From Nemertoderma westbladi (taxonomy: Eukaryota; Xenacoelomorpha; Nemertodermatida; Nemertodermatidae), in contig JAUCBJ010003970.1 of assembly GCA_032718475.1 (NCBI GenBank), positions 1-64,000 of the forward strand: a stretch of DNA of 64,000 nucleotides, given 5' to 3'. The translations under genes were made by a program, and so were the position numbers. The first letter of the stretch is position 1; every line of letters starts with the position of its first letter. This document shows, in pieces, positions 46,469 through 58,705 of the stretch. Below the pieces are notes generated by a model that was not told the DNA's origin, ran no database searches, and saw nothing but the letters and a program-made list of their open reading frames with translations.

Positions 46469-47869
46469 TGCGAAGCTCAGCATACCTGACGTTGTGCTGT
46501 TATATTTATCTTTGCATTTCATTAACCCCATCCATATAAAAAATACCACGATTTCACAAAAACCCAGGTTATAGAGGGAGTGAACTTAACCAAACCGAAG
46601 TAAAAGTATATTTTAATAAATGACCTAATAAACTCAGAATTAGTTTTGGTGTAGCCGCTGGAAAATTATCTTGTTTCTGAATTGAAGATATTTTCGGTAC
46701 CGGTACGCTATGATGTAACAAACATAGGTATACCTATACTTACTTTTCATAAATACGTGTTTTACTAATTTGTCATTTTATGTAATATGTGATAACTTTT
46801 AATTTATCTAAACTTTCTGCTATGTCCTTTATTACACAAACCAGGTATTCAAGCAAGCAATGTCTGATTTACAAGCGGCTTTCACATCTCACAGAGGTTA
46901 GTTTTGCAAGTGATCCTTCTTCGGTTTTTATATTTTGACTTGATTTACTTTACTAAACAAATTGCTATTTATTAAGTTAACCATGCTATGGTATAAAACA
47001 CTTTTAATATGTAATACTAACTTAACTTATAAATTGTTCGTTTTTAATAACAATTAACAATTGATAGGTATTTTGCTTATATTGTTCTTCAATATTCATT
47101 TACCAATACCATTAAATCTTACTACAACATCTGTTTTATTTTTTAAGGTTAAATATTGTTTTGAAACTAATCTTAGAATTTACTTTGTTTGTATGTTAAA
47201 CACTAACCAACAAATGCTATTCATTCATTTTGTTTGTATGGACGCCTCGCCTATATATGCGAATTTATACGGTTTAGTTTGTTCTTGGTCAAATCAGTTG
47301 TATACAATTACTAATATATACATCACTGTGTATTGGGGCAGTTTAACACGTCGTAACTCCCTCTAATTTTTTCGGAGCGCGAACTTTGTTCCTAAAATGT
47401 GAAAATGCGAATTTTGTTCCAATTCACAGCGAACTTTGTTCCTATTTTTGCGAATTTTTGGCAAATATATTGCGAACTTTGTTCCCATGACTACGAATTT
47501 TGTTCCACTCACACTTACAGTACTGCAGTAGCTAAACTTACTGTAGATGAATAACAACACGAATGCAGAAATTAACTTTCATGCCTCAACTTTCCCACGA
47601 TTTAACACAATAGTATTAGATTGAATAGGGAACTTTTACTTACCTGGAGAATCATTAACATAAATTAATTTTGCTTTAGAAATTATCTTACCGCCAGTAT
47701 TCAAGGCCCGGTCCACTTAATTATGGATTATATTAATGTTGGCGTTTTATACAAATATTGTCTTATTATAATAATAAATTATTATAATATTGATTTACTA
47801 AGAATACTTAGTTTATACGTAACGTACATACTAGTAATACGTTCCATGGTGTCAGATTATCCTATGTCC

Positions 47870-48156
47870 TGCCCATGTGAAGAATACCAGGATTTCACTT
47901 TTCGGTCGACTTTTTATTGGAATGTTATATATGAAGATTTTTTATTTTTTTTAATTTATCTTTATTAAGTGTTTTATAGCGCTTATTCCTGTCTTATAAC
48001 CTGTACATATAGTAATTCGTTTATTGTTTTGGTTAGATTCAGCCCTTATGTAACCTGGGTTTTGGTGAAAACCTGGTATTCTTCACATAACTGCAAACTT
48101 TGTGTAACTGCAAAGTGAAATATAACAGCGGAAAGTCTGGTATTCTTCACATGGAC
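47870..48156 (+). mobile_element. Dispersed element B, copy 2, with 9-bp target duplication
   Basis: This is nearly identical in order to 25918-26193: GCCCATGTGAAGAATACCAG, TTTCACTTTTCGGTCGAC, TTTTATAGCGCTTATT, TTTATTGTTTTGGTTAGATT, and right end GGTATTCTTCACATGG. The flanks are CCTATGTCC at 47861-47869 and 48157-48165, a perfect 9-bp duplication of a different target from copy 1. That independently confirms the element borders. Confidence 0.87.
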
Positions 48157-48633
48157 CCTATGTCCCAAAGGATAACAATAATTACGGTACTGTTTGCGAC
48201 TTTGAAATTAAAAGTAAACATTTGAAACACAATCATTCAGTTTCCTAGCGCAAACCTATATATACCCTTTTCCTATAACGCAAACTGAATTCATCGAATT
48301 CTAATAATTATTGAGTCGAATGGACAATTTTTCTATTTAGTCAATTTTGACATTAAACATTATCAAAAAAATTATAGGTTACTTTCTCAATATATTTCAT
48401 TTTTAACCGAAAGTAGGTCGCTTTACCAATAAGTTACTTGCCCAATATTCGACTTACAGAATAAGTCATTTATTTGCCCAATAAGTTTTTTGAGACCATA
48501 ATTTCCATTCACTACGTATTCTGCCTGTTGCTAGGCCGACTACATCACATAATCAGATAGTGGCGCATATTGAGCGCAAGTAAAAATAGTGATCATCAGT
48601 GCAAATTGACCGCTTTTAAGTGAAATTATATAT

Positions 48634-48690
48634 AGTTTATTGTTTTGGTTAGAAAACACCGCCAGTGTAACCTGCTCCTTTCCATTAATG
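48634..48690 (-). mobile_element. Element A fragment
   Basis: AGTTTATTGTTTTGGTTAGA, then ACACCGCCAGTGTAACCTGC and TCCTTTCC: a single copy of the central module of element A without termini. It is followed by a degenerate array of TATTGGGCAAGTGTCC words to about 48915. Confidence 0.6.
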
Positions 48691-49136
48691 TTCTTAATTA
48701 AATAAAGCTAAATCTCAAAGTATTGGGCAAGTGTCCTATTCGAAAACTCGCCTATTGGGCAAGTTTCCTATTCGAAAACTGGTCTATTAATTGGGCAAGT
48801 GTCCTATTGGGAAAGTGACCATACCAAATCTAGTTATTGGGGAAGTGACTCATAGGGAAAGTGTCTTAAGGTAAATATTACTGGGCAAAAGTCTCATTGG
48901 GGAAGTGTCCCTAATGGGCATCTGACAGTTAAACCATATTATAGTTATCTACATAGGATGATACATTTAGATAGGATAATATAGATCTTAATACGGATCG
49001 GATAGATAACAAATAATTGTTTGATCTCGAATTATATTGTATTAATTGTAAACAACATTTTAATGAAATGCCATGGATGGTAGGTCTCTCGTCTTTCGAC
49101 GCGTTCAAAATCCATCCATTTCAGGGTAAGATCGAC

Positions 49137-49245
49137 GCGCAAATAACAGCTGATTACTCCCACAATTAAAACGGTAAACTGTTCTATTAACTTCCGTTTA
49201 TTGATTTGGTTAAAATAACTCGAGTTATAATTCGTTGAAATGGGA
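49137..49245 (-). mobile_element. Element A fragment
   Basis: ACGCGCAAATAACAGCTGAT, TACTCCCACAATTAAAACGG and GTTTATTGATTTGGTTAAAA match the right half of element A in reverse orientation, more diverged than the copy at 49403. Confidence 0.65.
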
Positions 49246-49402
49246 TCTGCTACAAGTTAACCCTGCTCTCTCAGATTCCGAATACGAAAACCCCCACTGT
49301 TTTGAATTTCACCAGATGATTCTTCAATAATTTTGATATATTATCAAAGGTGCACATCTTGAGACCTAAGTATTAAAACCGGTATCTACGATGAATCAAC
49401 GC

Positions 49403-49540
49403 CATAAAAATGCATCCCTCTCCAGGGGAAATTGGACGCAAATAACAGCTGATTACTCTCAAAAATAAAACTGTATCAGATTCTATTGTGTTTAGTTTAT
49501 TGTTTTGGTTAAACCAAAACCTGTCTCGTATAGTAAGAAG
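49403..49540 (-). mobile_element. Element A, truncated copy
   Basis: CATCCCTCTCCAGGGGAAAT, TGGACGCAAATAACAGCTGA and TTTAGTTTATTGTTTTGGTT are nearly identical to 40695-40922, then the sequence jumps to CCTGTCTCG, so the middle-to-end part is deleted. Confidence 0.75.
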
Positions 49541-50158
49541 CAATATCGGATTATCACAATACCAAATTTTTCAGCATTGATTTGAAATTATTAAAAAAAT
49601 TAGGGCCTGTGTTAGACTCAGATCTATAATAGTTTCTCTACAGGAAATGTTGGTGTATGTGCATCAAGGTGATTCTATAATTATATACATTAATGAAACA
49701 AATAAATTGTATATCGATTGCTATACACAGACTGAACTACCGGCAGCAGAAATGGCTAAATATATTATATATGCGCTAAAGGCATAATGGTTATTTATAT
49801 ATGCTCGGTTATTGACCCTTTGCTAACCCTCCTATACTATGGTAATTGCATTGTGCATTGTATACTAATACCAACCAATGAATGTTCATATGTATGTATG
49901 TTTGATGGGTTACCACACCTTAAACTAAAGCTTCATACAGTTTGTATACAAAACTGTTGCAGTGCTCCTTGGCACGACAACCAGCACATATATCGCCAAT
50001 AACTCACTGTGCTCTCTCCCTGTGATATTTCATCTAACTTCTAATAATATTTAAAAGTATATGTCACGGTTCAGTTAGTTCCAATGGCGGAATCTTTGTA
50101 GGTGAATGGTTGTGATGGTTTAAGGTGACAACCACCCACAGCAGTACTTACTACCTAT

Positions 50159-50465
50159 AGCCCCGTTCACATCCAACGGTGCGTGAGCGGTAAAGTAGTC
50201 TAGCGGTATTGAAGCGGTAAGCCAGCGGTACACTACCCGGAGCCCGTTCACACCCAACGGTACCGTTGCGGTAACTGATTTTCTATCTGTCGACTGTGAA
50301 TTCAACAGGAAATTACATTAATTGTTTTAACATTGTTTAAATGGGCTGCGGTAAACCGCGCGGTTTAGCGCACAACTACCTGTTGGGTCGTTCACAGTCA
50401 GTGGAGTACCGCTGGCCCTGCGGTACACCGCGCGGTGTACCGTTCCGTTGGATGTGAACGGGCCT
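50159..50465. mobile_element. Inverted-repeat element with CCCGTTCACATCCAACGG ends
   Basis: The left end is AGCCCCGTTCACATCCAACGG minus its last base in this quote limit: AGCCCCGTTCACATCCAACG. The right end is the reverse complement with one mismatch (GGATGTGAACGGGCCT). TAT flanks both ends (50156-50158 and 50466-50468), a likely 3-bp target duplication. A second, internal pair (CCCGTTCACACCCAACGGTA and TGTTGGGTCGTTCACAGT) gives a nested palindrome with CGCGCGGT words. The 307-bp element is non-coding. Class is probably a Harbinger-type or similar MITE. Confidence 0.78.
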
Positions 50466-51269
50466 TATGGTCGGTACCATTGACCAAGATGAAGATCCAA
50501 CTCAATCTGTCAAGCTGAAAGTACTTACTTATATCAGAATAACTGCTGTAATAATGGATTGACTCTTATGCCTACAATATTTATTTTGAACTATTGTGAT
50601 TTAAATAATTATTTCTTTGGATATGTGTATGTATACATGACAACATGTTTCATGATGATTGTTTTAAGATTGGTAATAATTAATTATATTTGAACCGGCT
50701 GATTTTACCAAATAAGATTATTTATCGCGAATTTTTTGTCAGCATTATTGTCAAGGTCTATTCAATAACAATTTTTATCCTTATTGATTTTATTTACATA
50801 CGATTTTCCGACAATTTGACCACACAAGCAAATGTAATGCCTCTTTGTATGGTTGGTTGGTTATATGACTCACCAATAACGATTTAAGTGAATCATACGC
50901 AGAGCATTGAATTTGTATATTGTTTCACCATTTCTGTCTAGAGAACGCCGCATACTTTAAGTTGAACTATTTCGTATATTATTGTTCTGTCAGTTTTTAG
51001 GCAGGGGATACGATGTATGGAACCACATAAATGGGAATACGATGTATAGAACCACGTGTCTACTAGACGTTATTAGGGCCACTGAGATTGTATAATTGTC
51101 ATTGTATTGACCTCTTAACCTTAATATGAATCATTGACTACGCAGTGTGTGCCAATAATAACCAATAGTCCCTCATTTTATTTTGAATATTTGTTATGTC
51201 TGAATCGCCCAGAGTAACAGAGTAAATTTATTTCGGTGAAAGTGCAACAGGAAACATCAGGGACAACCT

Positions 51270-52050
51270 GAAGGCTCATCTCTGTTGGGAAACCGGAAGG
51301 CTCATCTCCCTTGAGCAATAAATATGCCCAGTTTTAGTACTAACGAGTTAGTGCTTTAACATTACCATTAGTTTGGCACATCATAACATGCCATTGGCTT
51401 AGAACATCATAGCCTGTCCTGGTGTCTGATTGTCACACTATGACGTGGGGATGGCATGGGATTAATTGCCTAATAGTTATAAATTGTATGATGTGGCATG
51501 AATGGCTGACAATTGCATTGGTTTGGCATGGTTTGTCATGGCACGGAATGAAACATCATGGCATAGCGCGTTGTGGCATTGCATAGCACAAACATCTTTG
51601 TATTGAATCGTCTAGCATTATTCGGAAAACTGGAAAGGTATTGTTTAACAACATTACATGTTATTGCGAGCATGGCGTGGGACGTCATGGCATGGCATAT
51701 GGTTACATTTAGGGTATAGTATGTGGTGGGCATGTAGATATCACAGCATGAGCATCGGAATTTGCCAGGTATGTATGGTATGTGCGTTCAATGTTATGGT
51801 ATATGGCATGACGGGGATGACGCATGGAATGCGGGCAAGGAACATCAGAAATATGCAGCATGGCACGTCACGGCATTGCATATCACTTGATGGAAAAATA
51901 ATCATGCCATAAGAGAGCATGGTATAGCAATAGAGGCATGTCCTGTAATGGTAAGATAATGAAACGGAACATGCATTGCAAGCGTATGTCATCCCAGGGC
52001 GGGGCATGGTATTTATGGTTGAAGGAAAGACTAGCCGTCTCATTCTAAGA
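51270..52050. repeat. Degenerate CATGGCAT-rich region
   Basis: Words such as TTTGGCATGG, CATGGCATAG, GCATGGCGTGG and ATGGCATGAC recur irregularly over nearly 800 bp without a fixed period. It looks like an old, decayed simple array. Open frames here reflect the bias (many Met, His, Ala) and are not genes. Confidence 0.5.
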
Positions 52051-55000
52051 CTGCACGATGGCTTTCATATATTATCGGTAATGTGGATTTGAGTAATTAC
52101 GTAGCAAGGGTTGGAGGGTTTGTTTTGGCCCTATACTTGACAATGTTATTGTTACGCAGGATTGGCAATGGAATCGGATGTGTTTTTGATAAGAAAGGGA
52201 GCAGCATAGATTGTATGTATATGTCTACCGTATTATTGGCAGCCATAGGAAGTGATTGTCCTGACTTGTAATTTACTAGACATGCTCTGACTGACGTCAT
52301 TGGGCCCTCCCTTTACATCTGGCCCGGGCCCCACTGCCAGTCCGTCCTCTCTATGTCCGTTCCATTACCTTCTTTGTAACACCCCGCGGTGTTACACCTA
52401 CTATACCTAGTCCAATCCACTTTCACGGTGTGCGGCTCTTTGTCTTTAGTTACCGCGCTAATCAATGGATGGACTGGGCTCCATTGTTTGTTCCTGTCCT
52501 ATTGGCAGAAGCCAGTGATATGCCATTGTTGAGTTGAGGCATTATTGAAATCGGCTGCCTCCCATCCCAAAAATGATGATTGAATGAAAGCTATTGATCG
52601 TTTGTCCCCCAAAGAATAAGGTTGCCTGATATACGCGCGCATATAAGTGAGAACATACAGAATTTACCACAACTTATATACCGGTAGGTAGGTACCGTAG
52701 TGGCAATTTTTTGATGAACAACCCATTTCCAACCCAACTTTATTGCTAAGGCTACATTCTATAAATTTATTCTCTCACAGGCAAAAATAAAAATATTCAA
52801 AAATTATAATTCATTCCGTTTTTACCAGCATGATTCGAATTTATTGAGCGCCTTCCAGATCGCAAATGTGTTGTCGCACCTTTGCCTTGCATGTCCTTTA
52901 CCGTAAATGTAATACGAAAGTGTTAAAAATGCGAGAATTATTTCAATACACACCAATCAACTCCCTGTAAACAGAGAACTTTGGATCTCAGCTATGAACG
53001 AATTTATTTTTTTTCATTTTTGCCTCCTATCTTAAAGAATCTATTTATTTAGTGGGTGGCAGTAAGTTGGACTTGTCCTCCTATCTCTATCCAGTTAGTT
53101 AGTTAGTTAGTTTATACTACTATGTTGATTGTTGCCTCTAAGTTGCCTTTCATTCTAATTATTTAATAACAATTTATTTTCTGTCATTTATAATGATTAT
53201 GAATTGAAGGGCATGTTTTGTGGATTTGAATATATTTGTAATTTAATTTGGTAAAAAAACTGACCAAATTAATTTTTGTTCGGTCTTCGGTGAATCTAGA
53301 TTATTTTATTTATATTTTGTATTTTTGGCATTAAACGGGACACAACGGGACACGATTACCTGTTGCGTGATTCGCGTTATTTTTAGACATCCCTAATGTG
53401 TAAAAGGCAAGAATAACTGTTAATTGCCCAATGTTTTATAGTTGTTGTACAGCAACTTGCAATTGTTACTTTATAGTACCGGTATGTATACCTTACATAC
53501 ATATATAATATATATTAAATAATTAATTAAATAATACTTACTGTATATGAATTAATTAATAATTATGTAATATCGTTAACTAACCATGTTTACTACTAAA
53601 TAACTATGTAGGAGTAACAATTAAAACTAACTACTAATACATTTATATACTATACTACCAGTATAACTTAGTTTGTGGAAAATATACAAAGCGTTATTTT
53701 TATTTACTATACAAACCACCCATTGACTTTTTAAGTTACAATTTAAATACATACAAATTTTATGTTAATTTTACCAGTACAATTACAAGTATAACTAAAT
53801 GTTGGGATATTAAGATTCAATTTTTTATAAAATTTGACTTACAATAATTGGAATTATTTTATAGCAGTAATAAATACCTGAGTTTTTCTCGCACTTGACA
53901 GAACTAATGGCAATGTGGTTTCTATTGGTACGTGATAGCTGAACCTCAACTCTTATTATTGGCCGCACTCACCAGGTTTAAATCCATTTAAATGGCTTGT
54001 GTATGACAGCAATGGGAAGGTGTCCCATTCTCCATTGGTGGGCCAGCCTATCTATCAACATATATAAGAGACTGTAGGATATTGAATGACACTCAGTATA
54101 ATTTCAAACACTCCTCCATAGCTTTATGGGTTTGTTTACAGTTTACATTACTGTGCAGTTACTTACAGATCTACTCCTTACCTTACTTAATTGAGGTTAA
54201 AGTCTAACTAATTGTCTTGACACTACTACTGTCTATTATTATTTTATCCACTAGCTTTGACATATTTTACTCCAACAATGTTTACTCACAGTATATTGGA
54301 TGTGTGGTTTAATTTGAAACAGGTGGTTGCGTTGGCGTATCGCACATACTGACGTTATGGCGTAGTTACGTATTTCTGCTTTTTACTTTATGAAAATTAA
54401 GTATAGAATAAATATTGTATATAATTATATAGTCGTCAGTTTGCTCTGTCTATATATTCATATATGGCATGTCTGCATATTTATTATTCTTACTTATTGT
54501 ATTATTATTTGTATATTCGTAAGTTTGACCCAATTAACTGGGATACCGGTATCTCAAGTATATAGGAGTTCGTTTATTACAATTAAGCCATACAATGGGA
54601 ACGGATTTAATTGAGGTTGGGTGTGGTGATGTAATTATTAATTTGGATATAATGTACTCTGTCAACTGTCACCACCACCCTCCAATAGAGTTACGAATAT
54701 TAGAAATTGTCACGTCAATATTTGAAACCGATCACGGAATAGTTTAATTTTCATTTCTGTATATCTTTATTATAAATTATGTTAATTTGTTAGCAGAATA
54801 TAAAATATTATATAGATATCTCATCGGTATTATTAACATATTGATAATAGCCAGCTAATGTATAAAATATTCATAAATTGTAAGTTAACTCATGTTGTCT
54901 ACCAACCTGACGACAAGATATAATATTTCGAATATTAGGGAAAATATTTATTATTCTATATTGTGTATTCTAGGACATAATAAGTTACAAATTATTTATT

Positions 55001-55125
55001 AAATGCCTTTCAATTCTATTTACGTAGTTTTAATGCGGTGTGACTGCAGTTAATCTAATTTTCAACCATTACATAAATATGGATAAAATGTTTCTTGTTT
55101 ATTTGTTTGTTATTTTTCTTGGATA

Positions 55126-55286
55126 GGTATGTTAGGCACTGCTTGTTTTTTCTATGTTAGGTATAGTTAGGTACTGCTTGTTTTTTCTATGTTAGGTATA
55201 GTTAGGTACTGCTTGTTTTTTCTATGTTAGGTATAGTTAGGTACTGCTTGTTTTTATTTGGTTAGGTATTTAATTACTGCTTGTTC
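55126..55286. repeat. 35-bp tandem repeat, about four copies
   Basis: The unit contains TATGTTAGGTATAGTTAGGT followed by ACTGCTTGTTTTTTC. The last copies are diverged. Confidence 0.85.
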
Positions 55287-55421
55287 ATGATATATTTTAT
55301 AATTTAGACAATAAATGTGTTTGTTTTATACCCCCGAATCTGTAAACACAGCTGAATTTCTATTATTATATTACCGGTAGTATACAAAATGCAATATTTA
55401 AGAACAACATTTTCTTCCATG

Positions 55422-55600
55422 ATGGGGTAATTTTGTTCCATTAATTTTGTTCCATGAGGTAATTTTGTTCCATTAATTTGGTTCCATGAGGTAATTTTGT
55501 TCCATTAATTTTGTTCCATGAGGTAATTTTGTTCCATTAATTTTGTTTCATAAGGTAATTTTCTTCCATTAAGTTCGTTCCATTTATTTTGTTCCATTCA
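55422..55600. repeat. 32-bp tandem repeat, about five copies
   Basis: The unit combines GAGGTAATTTTGTTCCATTA and ATTTTGTTCCAT. The sub-word TTTTGTTCCAT occurs twice per unit, showing a two-step duplication. Confidence 0.85.
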
Positions 55601-56669
55601 TTCCACTAAAAGTCGATTATAATATAGACCAACAACTCCCATAGGTCAGTTTTTTCTTAAATTCTGAAATTTATTACTTTTTTATTATATAATTATTAAT
55701 TATGTTGAAAAAACAATAATTTCATTTCACCATTTATCGAAGTTGATAAATTTATTCAGCTTTGAATTTTATCATGTTCACATATTTAAATGGCATAAAC
55801 ACAAATATCACCGTGTAATATTGTTTGGAATAAGCGGATTCCGTTAAATTTATTGATTTTTGGTTTTTTTGCTTCGTTGCTATAGTGATATGTTATGCAG
55901 GAGAAACTTAAATAAACCCTTTTAGAAAAATATCTCTGCTTCAAATTTCATGCGACCTTATTTAGATTTGTAAGAATATTATTAGCGTGGGCACTGAATT
56001 GAGAGATATCCATGCTACCCGCCACCCTCCTCGTATTTAATCTACTTTCTTGCGTAATGTAGTGTACCGCGCTTCATTGTAATTTCAACGGGGTTTTTAA
56101 AATCCTCCCCTGCTAGCTGCTCCTGCTGTGTGAAAAATGTGGATTCCTTTCCTGCTTGAAATATGATTTATGATGAAGGTGTTGTGCTCTTACGTAGTGC
56201 AGTACAACTGTATCGACATTGCTATTTGTCATCATATTCTTATTTGAATGTTAAAAATTTATTTTAATACATATAGACGAATCTATTCCAATCCAGACGC
56301 AGACATGTCAAACATTCGTTAATTAAATTAGGCTACGCGTGTTTACTTACCAGACCTATTCACATTTATATAATATATTATAATGTCTCTGTGAATTTGT
56401 TTAATTTATTTTTCGTTGATAAACAATAAACATATTCCATACAACATAACATAACTCAAGTTGTTTTTGTTAATTATCTTTATTATGCACTTTCACTTTT
56501 ATCTTAGTATTTTGGTTATGTGGTTAGTTCTGCCCTTGCGCTTCCGCTTAGTGCTTATATCCTTTTGTTTTTATTTTTAACTTAATTTTGGAGTTAAATG
56601 GTGTTTTAGTTATTAACCTCGCTTTTGTTTTGGTTACCGGTACTTAACTTCATTTGAACTTACTATTTG

Positions 56670-56905
56670 TATTTAGTGTTTTGGTTATTTACCTCCGTTA
56701 TACACTTACTTCTTAGTGTTTTGGTTATTTACGTCAGTTATTCACTTTCTACTTAGTGTTTTGGTTATTTACCTCAGTTATTCACTTACTACTTAGTGTT
56801 TTGGTTATTTACCTCCGTTATACACTTACTAGTTAGTGTTTCGGTTATTTTCCTCCGTTATGCACTTACTACTTAGTGTTTTGGTTATTTACCTCCGTTA
56901 TGCAC
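56670..56905. repeat. 40-bp tandem repeat, about six copies
   Basis: The unit runs TTAGTGTTTTGGTTATTTAC, CTCCGTTATACACTTACTAC with few substitutions. Confidence 0.85.
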
Positions 56906-57394
56906 TCGCTTAAACGTAGCAGTTCGTTCGCGCAGTCGGTCCGCAATCGAGGCGGCTCTTGCAGTTGCGTCAGATCTCAGGAGGCACCGGAGGCCCTAAC
57001 AATATGGGCCGACATTCACGACCGTAAGTGTAATTCCATTTCAACATTCGTATGATGCGTTTTCGTATGATTCGTTCGTATGATGCATTCGTGCGTTTGG
57101 ATTTAACTGTATACGCTTGAAAACTATTTAATATCATAACAATGTTCAGTGAGCAGTAACACTTCCTATATTTCAATTTTCAGTAAATGGTCTAAAAAAT
57201 GATTCAGACATAATTTGAACATATTTTAGATTAGGTTTCGGGCCCCAGTAAAGAGAGATCGCGACATAGGAGTTACGAGGTTTACAAGTAGTACCACGAA
57301 TCACGATGTTATGTTCACTTAATTATATATTAGTTACACTTTGTTTTAATCATAAACACTATACCATATTAATGGCAGGCTACTCCAATCTGCA

Positions 57395-57516
57395 TTTATC
57401 ATTTAGTCATTTCATCGACCCAGTGGATGAACGGCTGAGTGGACCCTGGCGGGGCTGAACCTACAATCAATATATTGCAGGCCCTGCGCTCAACCAACTG
57501 AGCTACCCCGCCTCCG
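57395..57516 (-). repeat. tRNA-derived SINE
   Basis: On the minus strand the head reads GGCGGGGTAGCTCAGTTGGT then TGAGCGCAGGGCCTGCAA, with a perfect A box (TAGCTCAGTTGG) and a B-box-like GTAGGTTCAGCCCCGCC that pairs with the GGCGGGG start. The anticodon arm does not pair, so it is not a working tRNA. A non-tRNA tail (CAGGGTCCACTCAGCCG, TTCATCCACTGGGTCGATG) follows, as in SINEs. Confidence 0.65.
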
Positions 57517-58521
57517 CCTATGTAACTTTTTTGATAATAATTTACTTGGCCGTAGTGAAGTGAATGGACGGCATACTTAATTACTTATAATATATTCCGC
57601 TCACTTCGTTACATGAATTGACGTCACATTATTTATTTACATCACTTATTATCTAATATCGGCTCTGTACTCTGTACACCCATTACATGGTAATCCCAAC
57701 CGTATGATGGGGTGTTGGTAGCTTTAGCGATCTAGTTGGTAAGTTGAAATCGTACTGTGGTGCCCCTCCCCAACAGTGTATTAATTCCACTATGTGGTTT
57801 CTGCTTTCTAAGCTTTCCTCTTGGTACCGATAATGTTAAATTGTATTTATTTACTTGTGTCCATGAATTGAGATAAATTTAGAACCAGCAACATATTGCC
57901 ATTTAATATCATTCAGTTACCAACCATACAGTACTAGTAAGTAATTACTACACTGTCTGAGTGTCTGTCTCTGATTATAGATCTCCAATGTTTCAGTGGT
58001 TGAAGGTCGAACGAACGTGTTCCCTAAACACGCCTGCTGCTACTTGCTGTGTGTACCAATAGATTTATGGACAGGACATGCACCATTTGGCTTCCCTTAC
58101 ATTTCCTCTTTCCCAAACTACAGTGTATATCAATCAATACATCAATAGGCTTGCAAAATCAATTCACAAATGTCGCCTGTCTAGTCAACCCAGCCTATGA
58201 AATTAATGGGTTTTCTCCTGAGAAATGTCCCTTGTAAATTTTTGCGATATGATATATTTACATTTGTGTGTAATTAATTACATATAGGGAGGGGAGTCAG
58301 TGTGTAATAATAATAATTACTCAATATTTAACTCACTCCTACAACACCCATACCGAACCCTGACGTAATTGTAGGCGCTGTTACTACAATTTAGCGATAT
58401 CCGTCTAGACTGAATTGACTTTATGGCGTAATTAGTTTGTTATTTTATTCGTATTCAGTTAACGTTGTCTATTACATGTGTGCAATTTAATTTTAGTGTC
58501 GCTTTTCACTTTATATCACAG

Positions 58522-58705
58522 ATTTAAAGAACCAACTACAGGAGCAATTGCGATGCCTGGACGGCCGTCTGGAAGTGGAACTGGGTCTCCTTGGGGACAT
58601 GCAAGATTACTACAAACGTCGCTCCGAGATTGAACTCGAATACTCAAGAAGTTTGGACAAACTCTCGGAACGATTCTTAGCCAAACACAAAAATGCCATG
58701 ATCAA
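58522..58705 (+). CDS. srGAP, second coding exon (F-BAR domain)
   Basis: Between TATATCACAG and GTGAGTTC, 184 bases encode DLKNQLQEQLRCLDGRLEVE, then LLGDMQDYYKRRSEIELEYS and RSLDKLSERFLAKHKNAMIK. It aligns well with vertebrate srGAP1-3 (QLVEQQKCL, LLQDLQDFFRKKAEIETEYS, RNLEKLAERFMAK). FCHSD/Nervous wreck fits clearly less well. The segment is the first long helix of the F-BAR domain, which dimerises and binds membrane phosphoinositides. The exon begins by completing the phase-1 codon of exon 1 and ends in phase 2. The rest of the protein, including the RhoGAP and SH3 domains, lies beyond the window. Confidence 0.92.

Larger units (their letters stand above)
36258..58521 (+). other. srGAP intron 1, about 22.3 kb
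   Basis: It starts GTAGGTC and ends TATATCACAG. It contains inverted-repeat elements (36344-36754, 36829-37386, 38774-39387, 40003-40091, 40695-40922, 47870-48156, 50159-50465), two SINE-like pieces, a 3-kb 20-bp minisatellite, several shorter arrays, a 21-base poly-G at 46448-46468, and possible alternative first exons near 46.4-46.9 kb. Between these I see AT-rich sequence with no coding exon. The stretch at 45370-45630 is less AT-rich and open for 82 codons without a recognisable product. Confidence 0.7.

Noticed and set aside
57450-57512. Functional tRNA gene
   Set aside because: A box and acceptor look good, but the anticodon stem does not pair and a SINE-like tail follows.
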